A stretch of 54,166 nucleotides of DNA from an uncultured Saprospiraceae bacterium (GTDB lineage Bacteria > Bacteroidota > Bacteroidia > Chitinophagales > Saprospiraceae). Below are positions 35,905 through 43,677 of the stretch, piece by piece. Every line of letters begins with the position of its first letter. The stretch's first letter is position 1. Made by a program: the position numbers and the translations under genes. A model generated the notes under the pieces. The model worked only from the letters and a program-made list of their open reading frames with translations, was not told the origin of the DNA and made no database searches. The stretch spans positions 1 through 54,166 of the forward strand of contig CALFBH010000046.1 of the NCBI GenBank assembly GCA_937951615.1. The letters run 5' to 3'.

Positions 35905-37032
35905 ATGAAAAAAAATTACTTATTAGTTTTTGCTATTTGTCTATTATGCCAACACGTTCAGGCGCAAAGCATCAATAAAAGCTTCACCTATGATGGACAA
36001 ACAAGAGAATACATCATGTATTTACCTGCTGGATACACCCCTTCCGCCCAGATGCCGCTGTTATTATGCCTACACGGACTAGGAGATACGCCAGCAAATT
36101 TTCAGGGAGTAGGTTTTGATGCTATCGCCGATTTGGAAGGTTTTATCCCTGTTTATCCGGCTGCATTGGGTTCCTTTCTGGGAAATGCCTGGAATAGTGG
36201 TACGCCACTGAATACCACAGTGGATGATGTAGGTTTTTTATCGACTTTAATTGATTCGATGGTTGTCAATTATAATGTTGATCCAAGTCGGGTTTATTCT
36301 ACTGGTTTTTCTATGGGTGGGATTATGAGCAACCGCTTAGGTTGCGAATTGTCTGACAAAATAGCTGCTATCGCATCAGGTTCAGGAACAATAGCGATAG
36401 GAGTAGGCGATAATTGTAATCCATCGCGCAAAGTGCCAATGTTGCATGTACACGGCACAGATGATGGTACAGTTCCTTATGCTGGCTCTAGTACTTATGG
36501 ACTAAAATCAGTCGATGAAACGATTGCTTTATGGCAGCAACTCAATGGGAGTCCGGCAACAGCAGATTATACCATGCTACCAGATATTGCCAATGACGGC
36601 ATCACAGTAGAACGCTTTGATTACGGTAACTGCTCCGATCCTAGTGAAGTGGTGCTATACAAAGCCACCGGAATGGCACATAGCTGGATGTTTATCCCTA
36701 ATAATGACATGCATCAAAGTCTGGTCATCTGGGATTTTCTAAGTTGCCACAGCCTCTTGCCTACCAATATCGAAGGAACAATCAGCAGTATAGATATAGC
36801 GCTTTTTCCCAATCCGGTAAACGCTGATTTGCATATCCAATTTAGCCAGCCACAAAGCGGAACAGTACAGATTTTTGATGCCTTAGGGCAATCGGTACTC
36901 AGTCCACGTCCATTTGCAGAGACGAGCAATATTGATTTACCTGTACAAGACTTGGCGGATGGCGTATATTTTTTGACTGTATTTACAGGAAACGATTCAC
37001 ACAGCCGAATTTTTGTCAAGTCTGCTTATTAG
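35905..37032 (+). CDS. Secreted PHB depolymerase/feruloyl-esterase-type esterase with T9SS type A domain
   Basis: The 375-residue protein has a signal peptide ending QAQS, then an alpha/beta-hydrolase of the LpqC/CE1 type. It has the oxyanion region LLCLHGLGDTP, nucleophile Ser136 in TGFSMGG, Asp in HVHGTDDGTVPY and His in GMAHSWM. The last 75 residues (LFPNPVNADLHIQF, YFLTVFTG, IFVKSAY) are a T9SS type A sorting domain, so the enzyme is secreted or displayed. Substrates in this fold range from polyhydroxybutyrate to feruloyl or acetyl esters on polysaccharides; the exact one cannot be read from the sequence. Confidence 0.88.
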   Translation: MKKNYLLVFAICLLCQHVQAQSINKSFTYDGQTREYIMYLPAGYTPSAQMPLLLCLHGLGDTPANFQGVGFDAIADLEGFIPVYPAALGSFLGNAWNSGTPLNTTVDDVGFLSTLIDSMVVNYNVDPSRVYSTGFSMGGIMSNRLGCELSDKIAAIASGSGTIAIGVGDNCNPSRKVPMLHVHGTDDGTVPYAGSSTYGLKSVDETIALWQQLNGSPATADYTMLPDIANDGITVERFDYGNCSDPSEVVLYKATGMAHSWMFIPNNDMHQSLVIWDFLSCHSLLPTNIEGTISSIDIALFPNPVNADLHIQFSQPQSGTVQIFDALGQSVLSPRPFAETSNIDLPVQDLADGVYFLTVFTGNDSHSRIFVKSAY

Positions 37033-37057
37033 GTGGGTTCGAGTAAAGTATGGAATA

Positions 37058-37139
37058 GTCGCAAGGCGAATGTTTTTATAAAACTCTGGTGTTAGATTGT
37101 CCAATCCTGCACTTTCAATAGAAGAATTCGCCTTGCGAC
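37058..37139. repeat. Inverted-arm element, copy 2
   Basis: GTCGCAAGGCGAA (37058-37070) and TTCGCCTTGCGAC (37127-37139) pair perfectly over 13 bp, spacer exactly 56 nt. The flanks resemble copy 4: TATGGAATA before the left arm and CCGACTTTA about 20 bp after the right arm. The core CAAGG differs from the other copies, but pairing is kept. Confidence 0.85.
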
Positions 37140-37211
37140 TCTTGCGCTGCATTTATCCGACTTTAGCCTAACACTACCGCTTATTAGGGTTAGACTTTTT
37201 ATTACAACATT

Positions 37212-38273
37212 ATGAAATTACTCAAAATACTTCTGCTGCCCCTCCTTATTTTACTGGCTTACCTACTGTTTTATCCTGTACCCATCAAGCCGGGAACATG
37301 GACGCCACCCACGCCACCTGCCCTGACGGGAGATTACGCGCCTAATGATAAACTGGCTGCCATTCAGCATGTTTTTGATGGCGATTGTAAACATTGTGAA
37401 GATGTAGCCGTGGACAGTGCCGGCGTGATTTATGGCGGCAGTGAAAATGGAGATATTATTCGTATGACAGCAGATGGAAAGTCTATGGTTTTGGCAAATA
37501 CAGGGGGACGCCCACTTGGTTTGCATATTGACAAGGATAAAAATATACTGGTGGCGGATGCGGTCAAAGGGCTATTATCCGTTTCACCGCAGGGGGAAAT
37601 TAGAGTACTGGCAACAGAGTATGGCGGCTTGCCTTTTTTGTTTACAGATGATTTGGAAACAGGAAGTGATGGAATGATTTATTTCTCTGATGCTTCACAT
37701 CGCTTTGGTTTTGAAGATTATAAACTTGATTTATTTGAACATCAGCCCAATGGAAGATTACTTGCCTATAATCCAGAAACAAAAAAGACTAGCTTATTAT
37801 TAGATGGACTTTATTTTGCAAATGGTGTCGCAGTCAGCCCCGACAATTCATTTGTATTGGTCAATGAAACTGGAAAATATCGGGTCACTCGCTACTGGCT
37901 GACGGGTGAAAAACAAGGCACATCAGAAGTATTTATTGATAATCTGCCGGGCTTTCCGGATGGTATTTCGGCAGGTAAGGACGGCATTTTCTGGTTGACA
38001 CTAATCTCGCCCCGCACAACAGCTCTTGATGATATTCTGGATAAACCTTTTCTACGAAAAATAGTAGTCAGGTTACCTGATGGACTACAACCTGCACCAG
38101 AACATTATGGCTTTATCTTAGGTTTGGATGCGGATGGTAAAATTGTGTATAATCTGCAAGATCCGAAAGGCGGCTTTGCACAAATTGCCAGCGTTCAGCA
38201 GTTTGGAGATAGCTTGTATTTTGGTTCGCTTGGAGCAGAGGATGCAGTCGGAATTTTGAAATTGACGGACTGA
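37212..38273 (+). CDS. APMAP/strictosidine synthase-like six-bladed propeller protein
   Basis: The 353-residue protein has an N-terminal signal anchor (LLKILLLPLLILLAYLLF) and a periplasmic-facing beta-propeller. VAVDSAGVIYGGSENGDI, IYFSDASHRF, GRLLAYNP, FANGVAVSPDNSFVLV and ENLPGFPDGISA-like strings are the blade motifs of the SMP-30/strictosidine synthase-like (APMAP) family, which includes lactonases and arylesterases that often bind calcium. There is no Pictet-Spenglerase signature, so strictosidine synthesis is not implied. The gene is bracketed by inverted-arm elements: copy 2 upstream, copies 3 and 4 downstream. It is not part of an obvious operon. Confidence 0.85.
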   Translation: MKLLKILLLPLLILLAYLLFYPVPIKPGTWTPPTPPALTGDYAPNDKLAAIQHVFDGDCKHCEDVAVDSAGVIYGGSENGDIIRMTADGKSMVLANTGGRPLGLHIDKDKNILVADAVKGLLSVSPQGEIRVLATEYGGLPFLFTDDLETGSDGMIYFSDASHRFGFEDYKLDLFEHQPNGRLLAYNPETKKTSLLLDGLYFANGVAVSPDNSFVLVNETGKYRVTRYWLTGEKQGTSEVFIDNLPGFPDGISAGKDGIFWLTLISPRTTALDDILDKPFLRKIVVRLPDGLQPAPEHYGFILGLDADGKIVYNLQDPKGGFAQIASVQQFGDSLYFGSLGAEDAVGILKLTD

Positions 38274-38321
38274 TTTTCACTGTTTCACTAGGGCAAACGC
38301 ATCAAATTAAAAAGCAACCTA

Positions 38322-38404
38322 GTCGTCTGACGATTCAATTTATTCAGGAGTTCATCATCCTGAAAATCATCATACGTGTGGATAAGCAACCATCGTCAGC
38401 CGAC
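38322..38404. repeat. Inverted-arm element, copy 3
   Basis: GTCGTCTGACGAT (38322-38334) pairs with ATCGTCAGCCGAC (38392-38404), 12 of 13 bp, spacer 57 nt. Inside, TTCAGGA (38343-38349) pairs with TCCTGAA (38358-38364), so the spacer carries a nested hairpin. Confidence 0.8.
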
Positions 38405-38459
38405 TTTTCTTCTTCATTTTCCAAATTTAAATTTAATGCGGTGTTCAAAGTATGAAATA

Positions 38460-38606
38460 GTCGGCAGACGAAGGATTTGATTAAAAAAAGTGGTTTGTCC
38501 CCGGAAATATGCTGTATTTTCAACTGAATTCGTCTGACGACAACGGAATTTGCTCAACGATGCTTTGATAGAACACGACTAAAATTTGGATGCGTTTACC
38601 CTGCTG
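38460..38606. repeat. Inverted-arm element, copy 4, with conserved right flank
   Basis: GTCGGCAGACGAA (38460-38472) pairs with TTCGTCTGACGAC (38529-38541), 12 of 13 bp, spacer 56 nt. From 38466 to 38606 the sequence matches 1-141 of the window with five substitutions, so this copy and copy 1 were duplicated recently, including 65 bp beyond the right arm. Confidence 0.85.
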
Positions 38607-38613
38607 TTTCACT

Positions 38614-38740
38614 GTTTTTTTTTGCGTAGCAAAAAAAAACAACCATCGAACAATGCAGCAATGAAACCATCGAACAATGAAACCATCTAGCGAAACCATG
38701 AAACAATGCAGCAATGAAACCATCTAGGCAATCGAACAAT
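38614..38740. repeat. Perfect T-tract hairpin followed by GAAACCATC/GAACAATG array
   Basis: GTTTTTTTTTGC-GTA-GCAAAAAAAAAC (38614-38640) is a perfect 12-bp hairpin with a 3-nt loop. It is followed by about 100 bp of short interspersed units (GAAACCATC, GAACAATG, GCAGCAAT). Layout matches 9241 and 39949. Confidence 0.8.
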
Positions 38741-38743
38741 GAA

Positions 38744-39160
38744 TTAAAGTCCGCCTCGTCCCTCGCCTAATGGCGTTCTTGCGTTCTTAATTTCTTCCAG
38801 GTATTTTCTGAACATTTTGTATTGAGTCTGATCTAACAACTCATTGATTTCTTTGTCTTGCTCAACTCTTAGTGCAGACATAGCCGTTTTCATAGCCCCT
38901 TTATCGTCCTGATGCTCCTTACGCGCAGCCCTTATTTTTTGACGATATTTAGCCTTCATTTCTTCGTAAATAGCCATTTGATCGCCTGTGAGTTCTACCT
39001 TTTTCATGGCTTGATCTATGTACGTTTGCATATTTCCTGGTCGTGGAGCTTGTGTTTGTGTCGTTTCTTCTTGCATATCTTCGGAAACGGTTTTTGTTCC
39101 GCTACAGGCAAAAAGCAGAAAGCTGACAGAGATTAAGGTGAAATAAAGAAACTTGGACAT
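38744..39160 (-). CDS. Lipoprotein with LTxxQ-like helical domain
   Basis: The 138-residue product has a lipobox FLLFAC (Cys19), so it is a lipoprotein. The mature part is helical and charged (LTGDQMAIYEEMKAKYRQKIRA, EINELLDQTQYKMFRKYLEE), with spacing like Spy/CpxP-type LTxxQ stress proteins; the match is weak. It starts 7 bp after the stop of the upstream lipoprotein gene and shares with it the post-lipobox string SGTKxVS, so the two form an operon and may be related by partial duplication. No metal-binding or catalytic motif is visible. Function is unknown, and an envelope-stress role is only suggested by the fold. Confidence 0.65.
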   Translation of the reverse strand: MSKFLYFTLISVSFLLFACSGTKTVSEDMQEETTQTQAPRPGNMQTYIDQAMKKVELTGDQMAIYEEMKAKYRQKIRAARKEHQDDKGAMKTAMSALRVEQDKEINELLDQTQYKMFRKYLEEIKNARTPLGEGRGGL

Positions 39161-39167
39161 GGTATGA

Positions 39168-39851
39168 TTATTTAAGTTTTTTAAGAACAGTTTCGGGGAT
39201 TATTTTTTTGAGCATTGCCTTTTTGGAGTCATCTTTTTCGATAAATTTCCATCCACTATTGGCTGGATCATTGGAGGCATACATATCTTTTTCAGTCGTG
39301 ATGTGAACGATGTTTTTAGCTTGGTCAAGTTCGACAGCATCATCGCCATATTGTGCTTTGAAGATATTGAGCATAAATTCGGCAGAATTAAATTCGTCCT
39401 CAGCTTCTTCTTCGCTATCTTCCTCGTCTTGAAATGTTGATAAATCCATACTCATCTTCATAGAATACGACATCAACTGATACGTTATTCCATCATGGAC
39501 ATAAGGCTCAGATTTTTCTTCTACACCCAGTAATTCCATAGACATGCCATCCATACTTTCATCATTCATGGCTTGATCCAAAGCCATTTTCATCATATCG
39601 CGGGAAACGATTTCAAAAAGATTCGGATTCATATAATTGAGTAGGGTTTCAAAATCCTTATCGGCAGTAGCCTGAAACATGGCTTTGGTCGCTTCAATCA
39701 CCGATTCCGTTGCACCATTATCTGCCGCTGCCTCAACGACAGTTGCAGGTCTTGTGTTTTTAGGCAAGTCTTGTGAAACTTTTTTCGTCCCGCTACAACC
39801 GATAGAAATCATTATAGCCATGAGCAATGACAGGTAGTATATTTTTTTCAT
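39168..39851 (-). CDS. Lipoprotein of unknown function
   Basis: The 227-residue product has a lipobox SIGC (Cys19) followed by SGTKKVSQDLPKNT, similar to the start of the next lipoprotein (SGTKTVSEDMQEET). The mature part is mostly helical, then a strand-rich segment (EPYVHDGITYQLMSYSMKMSMDLS) and an acidic loop (DEEDSEEEAEDE). The early helical block (ESVIEATKAMFQATADKDFETLLNY) resembles SnoaL/NTF2-like folds, but I cannot confirm it. It is the first gene of a two-gene operon with the 138-residue lipoprotein. No enzyme motif is visible. Confidence 0.55.
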   Translation of the reverse strand: MKKIYYLSLLMAIMISIGCSGTKKVSQDLPKNTRPATVVEAAADNGATESVIEATKAMFQATADKDFETLLNYMNPNLFEIVSRDMMKMALDQAMNDESMDGMSMELLGVEEKSEPYVHDGITYQLMSYSMKMSMDLSTFQDEEDSEEEAEDEFNSAEFMLNIFKAQYGDDAVELDQAKNIVHITTEKDMYASNDPANSGWKFIEKDDSKKAMLKKIIPETVLKKLK

Positions 39852-39893
39852 GTTTATTTTTTAAAAATTAGAGTTGTGCGTCAGTTGTTTTTC

Positions 39894-40030
39894 TCGCAAA
39901 GCCGCGAAGCCGCAAAGTTGATTTGAAGGTTCCTTAGTTTCTAAAGATTTTTTTGCGAAGCAAAAAAGACAATCCCACAATCCCACAATCCCACAATTTT
40001 TTGAATTTGAGTTTGAGTTTGACATTTAAA
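39894..40030. repeat. Hairpin TTTTTTGC-GAA-GCAAAAAA with AATCCCAC and TTTGAG arrays
   Basis: A perfect hairpin (39949-39967) is followed by three and a half AATCCCAC units (39970-39997) and then TTTGAG units (40002-40022). GCAAAGCCGCGAAGCCGCAAAG (a degenerate 9-nt repeat) lies before it at about 39897. Confidence 0.75.
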
Positions 40031-40031
40031 T

Positions 40032-41036
40032 TTAACCTTCAATATAAGCCATACAAAGATCAATAGTCGCTTCAATGCCCAGCTTATGTGTGCGCTCCAC
40101 ACCATGCGAGGCAGACACACCAGGACCAATCAGTCCAACGCGAAAATCCTGTCCAGAACGAAGTGCGGCAGAACCATCAGATTGATAGAAAGGGTAAATA
40201 TCTAAGGCATAAGGAATCTTATGTTGTTCAGCCAATTCAACCAGCTTTTTCCTGAAGGCATAATCGTAAGGTCCAGAAGCATCCTTCGCACAAATCGAGC
40301 AATGGGTTTCTTTGCCTTCACAATCATCACCAACAACGCCCATATCTATGACTAATAATTCCAGTAAAGTATCAGCATATCCTGAAGAACCTCCATGTCC
40401 GACCTCCTCGTAATTGGAAAATAACAACTCTACCGGAAATACTTTGCCCATTTCTTTTACTCGGCGGGCAATTTCAAATAATACAAAACACCCAGCTTTA
40501 TTGTCCATGAATTTGGATTTAATGAAGCCAGAAGGTAGTTCTTGATAATTGGTTTCAAAACAGACAAAATCACCAGGACGTATGCCAAGAGCGGCAATAT
40601 TTTCCCGATTATTAACAATTTCATCTAGACGAATATGCATATTATAAACACTTCGACGCAATGCATTCTCTTCTTTATTGACGTGAATTGAAGGATTGTC
40701 GAGGAGCAATGTACCCGTATAAATCTGGTCATTCAGGGTATATAATCGACAATAGCTTCCTTCATAACTGTTGAGCGAAGGTCCACCCACTTTTGAAATG
40801 CGTAGCGTCCCTTCTTTGGTTACCGACGATACAATTCCGCCAAGCGTATCCGTATGGGCAGCAATACCTAGTTTGGGTGTCTCGCCCAGGGCGCATTTTA
40901 CCAAGCCTTTATTGGTGTATTCGGGCTGGTAGCCGAGGCTTTTTAAATAGTTGAAAATATACTGACTGGCTTTTTCTGTGAATCCAGACGGGGAGTCTAT
41001 TGCCACTAATTCACTCAATGGCTTATAATCTATCAT
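40032..41036 (-). CDS. M42-family metallo-aminopeptidase/glutamyl-type peptidase
   Basis: The 334-residue enzyme has all M42 metal-site motifs: His-Asp in AAHTDTLGG, Asp in FMDNKAGC, the Glu pair in NYEEVGHGG, Asp in LVIDMGVV and a final His in SASHGVERTH. The family forms large cytosolic tetrahedral dodecamers that trim peptides after the proteasome or other proteases. Start and length are normal. A minus-strand -7 box (TATATTTG) lies at 41142-41149, about 110 nt upstream. No functional neighbours are evident. A role in peptide turnover is inferred from the family. Confidence 0.92.
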   Translation of the reverse strand: MIDYKPLSELVAIDSPSGFTEKASQYIFNYLKSLGYQPEYTNKGLVKCALGETPKLGIAAHTDTLGGIVSSVTKEGTLRISKVGGPSLNSYEGSYCRLYTLNDQIYTGTLLLDNPSIHVNKEENALRRSVYNMHIRLDEIVNNRENIAALGIRPGDFVCFETNYQELPSGFIKSKFMDNKAGCFVLFEIARRVKEMGKVFPVELLFSNYEEVGHGGSSGYADTLLELLVIDMGVVGDDCEGKETHCSICAKDASGPYDYAFRKKLVELAEQHKIPYALDIYPFYQSDGSAALRSGQDFRVGLIGPGVSASHGVERTHKLGIEATIDLCMAYIEG

Positions 41037-41141
41037 ACTGAAATTTTATATATAGAACCTGTGTGAGTATGAAGATGGTTTGTTCTAAATGATTTGTAAT
41101 AAGTATCGTTTTGCAGCTTAACAAGTTTTTTTATCTCTAAG

Positions 41142-41149
41142 CAAATATA
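41142..41149 (-). promoter_or_regulatory. -7 promoter element of the M42 peptidase gene
   Basis: TATATTTG on the minus strand matches TAnnTTTG; the implied leader is about 100 nt. Confidence 0.4.
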
Positions 41150-41200
41150 AGCAAAATATGCCCTTTTAAAAGAGATTTTAAAACTTTTGTAAGATAAGAA

Positions 41201-41656
41201 TTACTTACAATCGCATTCGTACTTATTATCAAGGTCTATGACGGTGATAATTTTTACTACATCCCTACAATCTGCGATAACGACCCTGACAGTCTGTTTG
41301 TCTCTGGATTGTCCTTCAAGGGAATACGTAGGGCAGGGTTTTGCACCCGGAGAGCTTTTGCGCTGATTGATGCGTCCATCATCCAAAATCTCTCCGACTT
41401 CATAGCCGTCAATCTTACGGCAATCCATTCGACATTTTGCATGTTTGGTCAAGATTATTTTTTTACCTTTGTAACGGATTTCATCAACATCATAATAGTC
41501 GGACGATTTCTGCCTGGTGTCTTGTTGATTGCGATGATCTACAACCTCGGCATCTCCTGTACTGAACTGAATGAAACCTACCAAAGCCAGCAATAATAGC
41601 GCGAATGCGCCTGCTATGGACTTTTTGCTAAATAAACTGTGAGATTTATTACTCAT
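41201..41656 (-). CDS. DUF4258-domain protein with N-terminal signal anchor
   Basis: From ATG 41656 the product has 151 residues. A signal-anchor segment (IAGAFALLLLALVGFIQF) leads into a periplasmic DUF4258-type domain: ILTKHAKCRMDCRKID, GEILDDGRINQRKSSP, VRVVIADCRDVVKIITV and a final ECDCK. The HAxxRM-like start is preserved, but the domain also carries extra Cys residues (six to seven), suggesting disulfides in the periplasm. DUF4258 proteins are small and of unknown role, and some resemble BrnT/HicA-like RNase folds. Its -7 box TACATTTG is at 41700-41707. It is divergently transcribed from the MORN protein gene. Confidence 0.8.
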   Translation of the reverse strand: MSNKSHSLFSKKSIAGAFALLLLALVGFIQFSTGDAEVVDHRNQQDTRQKSSDYYDVDEIRYKGKKIILTKHAKCRMDCRKIDGYEVGEILDDGRINQRKSSPGAKPCPTYSLEGQSRDKQTVRVVIADCRDVVKIITVIDLDNKYECDCK

Positions 41657-41699
41657 GACAAACTGATTTGTTGTTTGTATATTGTGCTTGAATGTTGCA

Positions 41700-41707
41700 C
41701 AAATGTA
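41700..41707 (-). promoter_or_regulatory. -7 promoter element of the DUF4258 gene
   Basis: TACATTTG on the minus strand matches TAnnTTTG and would give a leader of about 40 nt to ATG 41656. Confidence 0.5.
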
Positions 41708-41754
41708 CAAAATTGCAGGAAAACAGACTTTAATTCATTTTTTTAATATAAATT

Positions 41755-42858
41755 ATGAAACAACTCAAACCAGAACATAAGCTATTTAGACTTACAATAT
41801 TACTGCTCTTTATTGCAGTTTCACTTCAGGCTCAACCTTCTAATGACCTGAATATACCTACAGAACGAGGTTGTGTGAAAGGAGATTGTGAAAACGGAAA
41901 TGGTATTTTTATTTATAAAAATGGCAATGTATATAAAGGGAAATGGAAAGACAACCAACGCCATGGAAAAGGGATACTATACTATCAGGGAAGCACCCGC
42001 AAAGGTGATATTTATGATGGAGAATGGAATAATAATGTAAAAGATGGAATCGGTACTTATTCTTGGGCAAATGGAGATATTTATCATGGTGAATGGGGAG
42101 AGAATAAGAGAAACGGGCAAGGGCAATTATACAAGAAAGACAACGAGTGGTATAAAGGAGAATGGCGAAATGGATTAAGAGAAGGACTAGGAACCTATAA
42201 GTTCAACAAAACGGATGAACAAAAAGAACAGTTATATATAGGAGAATGGGAAAATGGCAAACCTTGTTGTGAAGGTTCTTACCAAAATGTAGATGGAACT
42301 ATAATCGCTAGAAATGAAAACATTGTAAAAACAGGTTGTCAGTCTGGCGATTGTAGAAATGATTATGGAGTATATATTTATTCTAAAGATCGTCGCTATG
42401 AAGGCAACTGGAAAAACAGTCGCTTCGATGGAGAAGGAACGTTTTATTATGAAACAGGAGAAAAATACGTTGGCAACTGGAAAAACAATAAACGGCATGG
42501 GAAAGGACAATTTTATCGCCAAACTGGTGAACTGATTTATGAAGGACAATGGGGGAATGATCTTCAAACAGGTACTGGAGTGTATTTTTATAAAAATAAT
42601 ACCAGCTATGAAGGAGAATGGAAGGCTGGAGTAAGAAGTGGTCAGGGCAAATTCATCATTCCAGGTGTTGGGTATTATCAAGGTACATTTTCCAAAGACC
42701 GTTTCAATGGATTTGGAGTATTTCGGTATTCAGACAAGTCGCGCTATGAAGGAGAATGGCAGGACAATATCAAGCATGGAGAAGGAAAAGAATACGACCC
42801 TGATGGCAATGTTTACCGTGAAGGAACATGGCTTGATGGTCGTTTTCAGGGAGAATAA
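41755..42858 (+). CDS. Secreted MORN-repeat protein
   Basis: The 367-residue protein has a signal peptide (to LQAQ) and about a dozen MORN repeats (YxGxWKxxxxHGKGxxxx), for example YKGKWKDNQRHGKG, YEGNWKNSRFDGEG and YEGEWQDNIKHGEG. It falls into two blocks, each opened by a Cys pair: CVKGDCENGNGIFIYKNG and CQSGDCRNDYGVYIYSKD. MORN arrays form extended beta-hairpin surfaces that bind lipids or proteins. It sits 8 bp before the acyl-ACP thioesterase gene, suggesting cotranscription. Function is unknown. Confidence 0.9.
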   Translation: MKQLKPEHKLFRLTILLLFIAVSLQAQPSNDLNIPTERGCVKGDCENGNGIFIYKNGNVYKGKWKDNQRHGKGILYYQGSTRKGDIYDGEWNNNVKDGIGTYSWANGDIYHGEWGENKRNGQGQLYKKDNEWYKGEWRNGLREGLGTYKFNKTDEQKEQLYIGEWENGKPCCEGSYQNVDGTIIARNENIVKTGCQSGDCRNDYGVYIYSKDRRYEGNWKNSRFDGEGTFYYETGEKYVGNWKNNKRHGKGQFYRQTGELIYEGQWGNDLQTGTGVYFYKNNTSYEGEWKAGVRSGQGKFIIPGVGYYQGTFSKDRFNGFGVFRYSDKSRYEGEWQDNIKHGEGKEYDPDGNVYREGTWLDGRFQGE

Positions 42859-42866
42859 AAACAGGC

Positions 42867-43577
42867 ATGGAAAACAGCGATATATGGGAAAATAGCTATC
42901 CTATCCAGACGTTCATGTGTGGTGCAGCTCGCAAAATCAGACTTACTGCCATTGCGCATTGTTTGCAAGAATGCGCAGGACGACATGCAGCTCATTATCA
43001 TCTGGGGTATGAAGGGATGAAGAAAAATAAGCAGGCCTGGGTCTTGAATCGCTTGCGCATACAGGTACATCGTTATCTGGAATGGCAGGCTACGCTTCAC
43101 GTCAGGACTTGGGTACAGTTGATGCGCGGCCCGTTCTCGCAACGCATGTTCTTATTGCTGGATGACAAAGAAGAAGTAATAGGTTCGGCGAGTTCTTTCT
43201 GGGTCGTGCTGGATACTGAATCGCACAAGCCACAACGTCTTAAAGCCAGTATAGATAACCTTCCTGTTCTGCCCGATGAAACCGCACCCTGCGGAATGGC
43301 AGGCAAACTAATAGAGCCGGAAGGCTTATCGCTAATAGGAAAACATACCGTAAAACCCAGTGATCTGGATTTGTTGCACCACGTCAATAATGTAAAATAC
43401 CTGGAATGGATACTGGATACAAAATCGCCAGATCGTCAAAATCCTACGCAGGTTGATTTGAATTTCACGCATGAAACTCAACTAGACGAAGTGGTCGAAA
43501 TATATAAATCAGACAAAGCCTACCAACTCACATCTGATAAAGGACAGGAAATTTGCAAGGCGCAATTTGTATTTTAG
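42867..43577 (+). CDS. Acyl-ACP thioesterase (double hotdog)
   Basis: The 236-residue protein has two hotdog halves. The first carries RLTAIAHCLQECAGRHAAHY, the second DLDLLHHVNNVKYLEW, which corresponds to the D-x-N/L-H-VNN-x-Y catalytic region of FatA/FatB-type thioesterases; the catalytic His and Asn appear present. These enzymes release free fatty acids from acyl-carrier protein at the end of fatty-acid synthesis. Length fits the bacterial type (about 240). It follows the MORN gene by 8 bp. Chain-length preference cannot be read from the sequence. Confidence 0.9.
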   Translation: MENSDIWENSYPIQTFMCGAARKIRLTAIAHCLQECAGRHAAHYHLGYEGMKKNKQAWVLNRLRIQVHRYLEWQATLHVRTWVQLMRGPFSQRMFLLLDDKEEVIGSASSFWVVLDTESHKPQRLKASIDNLPVLPDETAPCGMAGKLIEPEGLSLIGKHTVKPSDLDLLHHVNNVKYLEWILDTKSPDRQNPTQVDLNFTHETQLDEVVEIYKSDKAYQLTSDKGQEICKAQFVF

Positions 43578-43610
43578 GTTTTTTAAACACGTTCTAAATC
43601 CCATATCCCT

Positions 43611-43649
43611 GCGGGAGGGGCGTCCTTCAGGATAAGAGGCGTGGGAGGG
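43611..43649. repeat. GC-rich dispersed repeat, copy 2
   Basis: GCGGGAGGGGCGTCCTTCAG and GATAAGAGGCGTGGGAGGG match 52655-52694 and, less well, 7525-7563. A TTTAAACACGTTCT motif (reverse of AGAACGTGTTTAAA) precedes it at 43582-43595. Confidence 0.8.
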
Positions 43650-43677
43650 CAATACTAAATCTGCTCAAATCCAAGTT

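Larger units (their letters stand above)
38274..38743. other. Gene-free region packed with inverted-arm elements and short repeats
   Basis: This 470-bp stretch holds two inverted-arm elements (38322-38404 and 38460-38606) only 55 bp apart, a perfect 12-bp palindrome of Ts and As (38614-38640) and a long array of GAAACCATC/GAACAATG units (38641-38740). No protein gene, promoter of known type or tRNA is visible. Confidence 0.8.

Noticed and set aside
35905-37032. Classification as a true PHB depolymerase
   Set aside because: The fold fits several esterase families; no substrate-binding domain specific for PHB is seen.
37166-37195. Integron attC-like pair GCCTAAC...GTTAGAC
   Set aside because: Both core sites fit RYYYAAC/GTTRRRY, but only 16 nt separate them, far below the usual attC length, with no cassette array or integrase; more likely a weak terminator before a T run.
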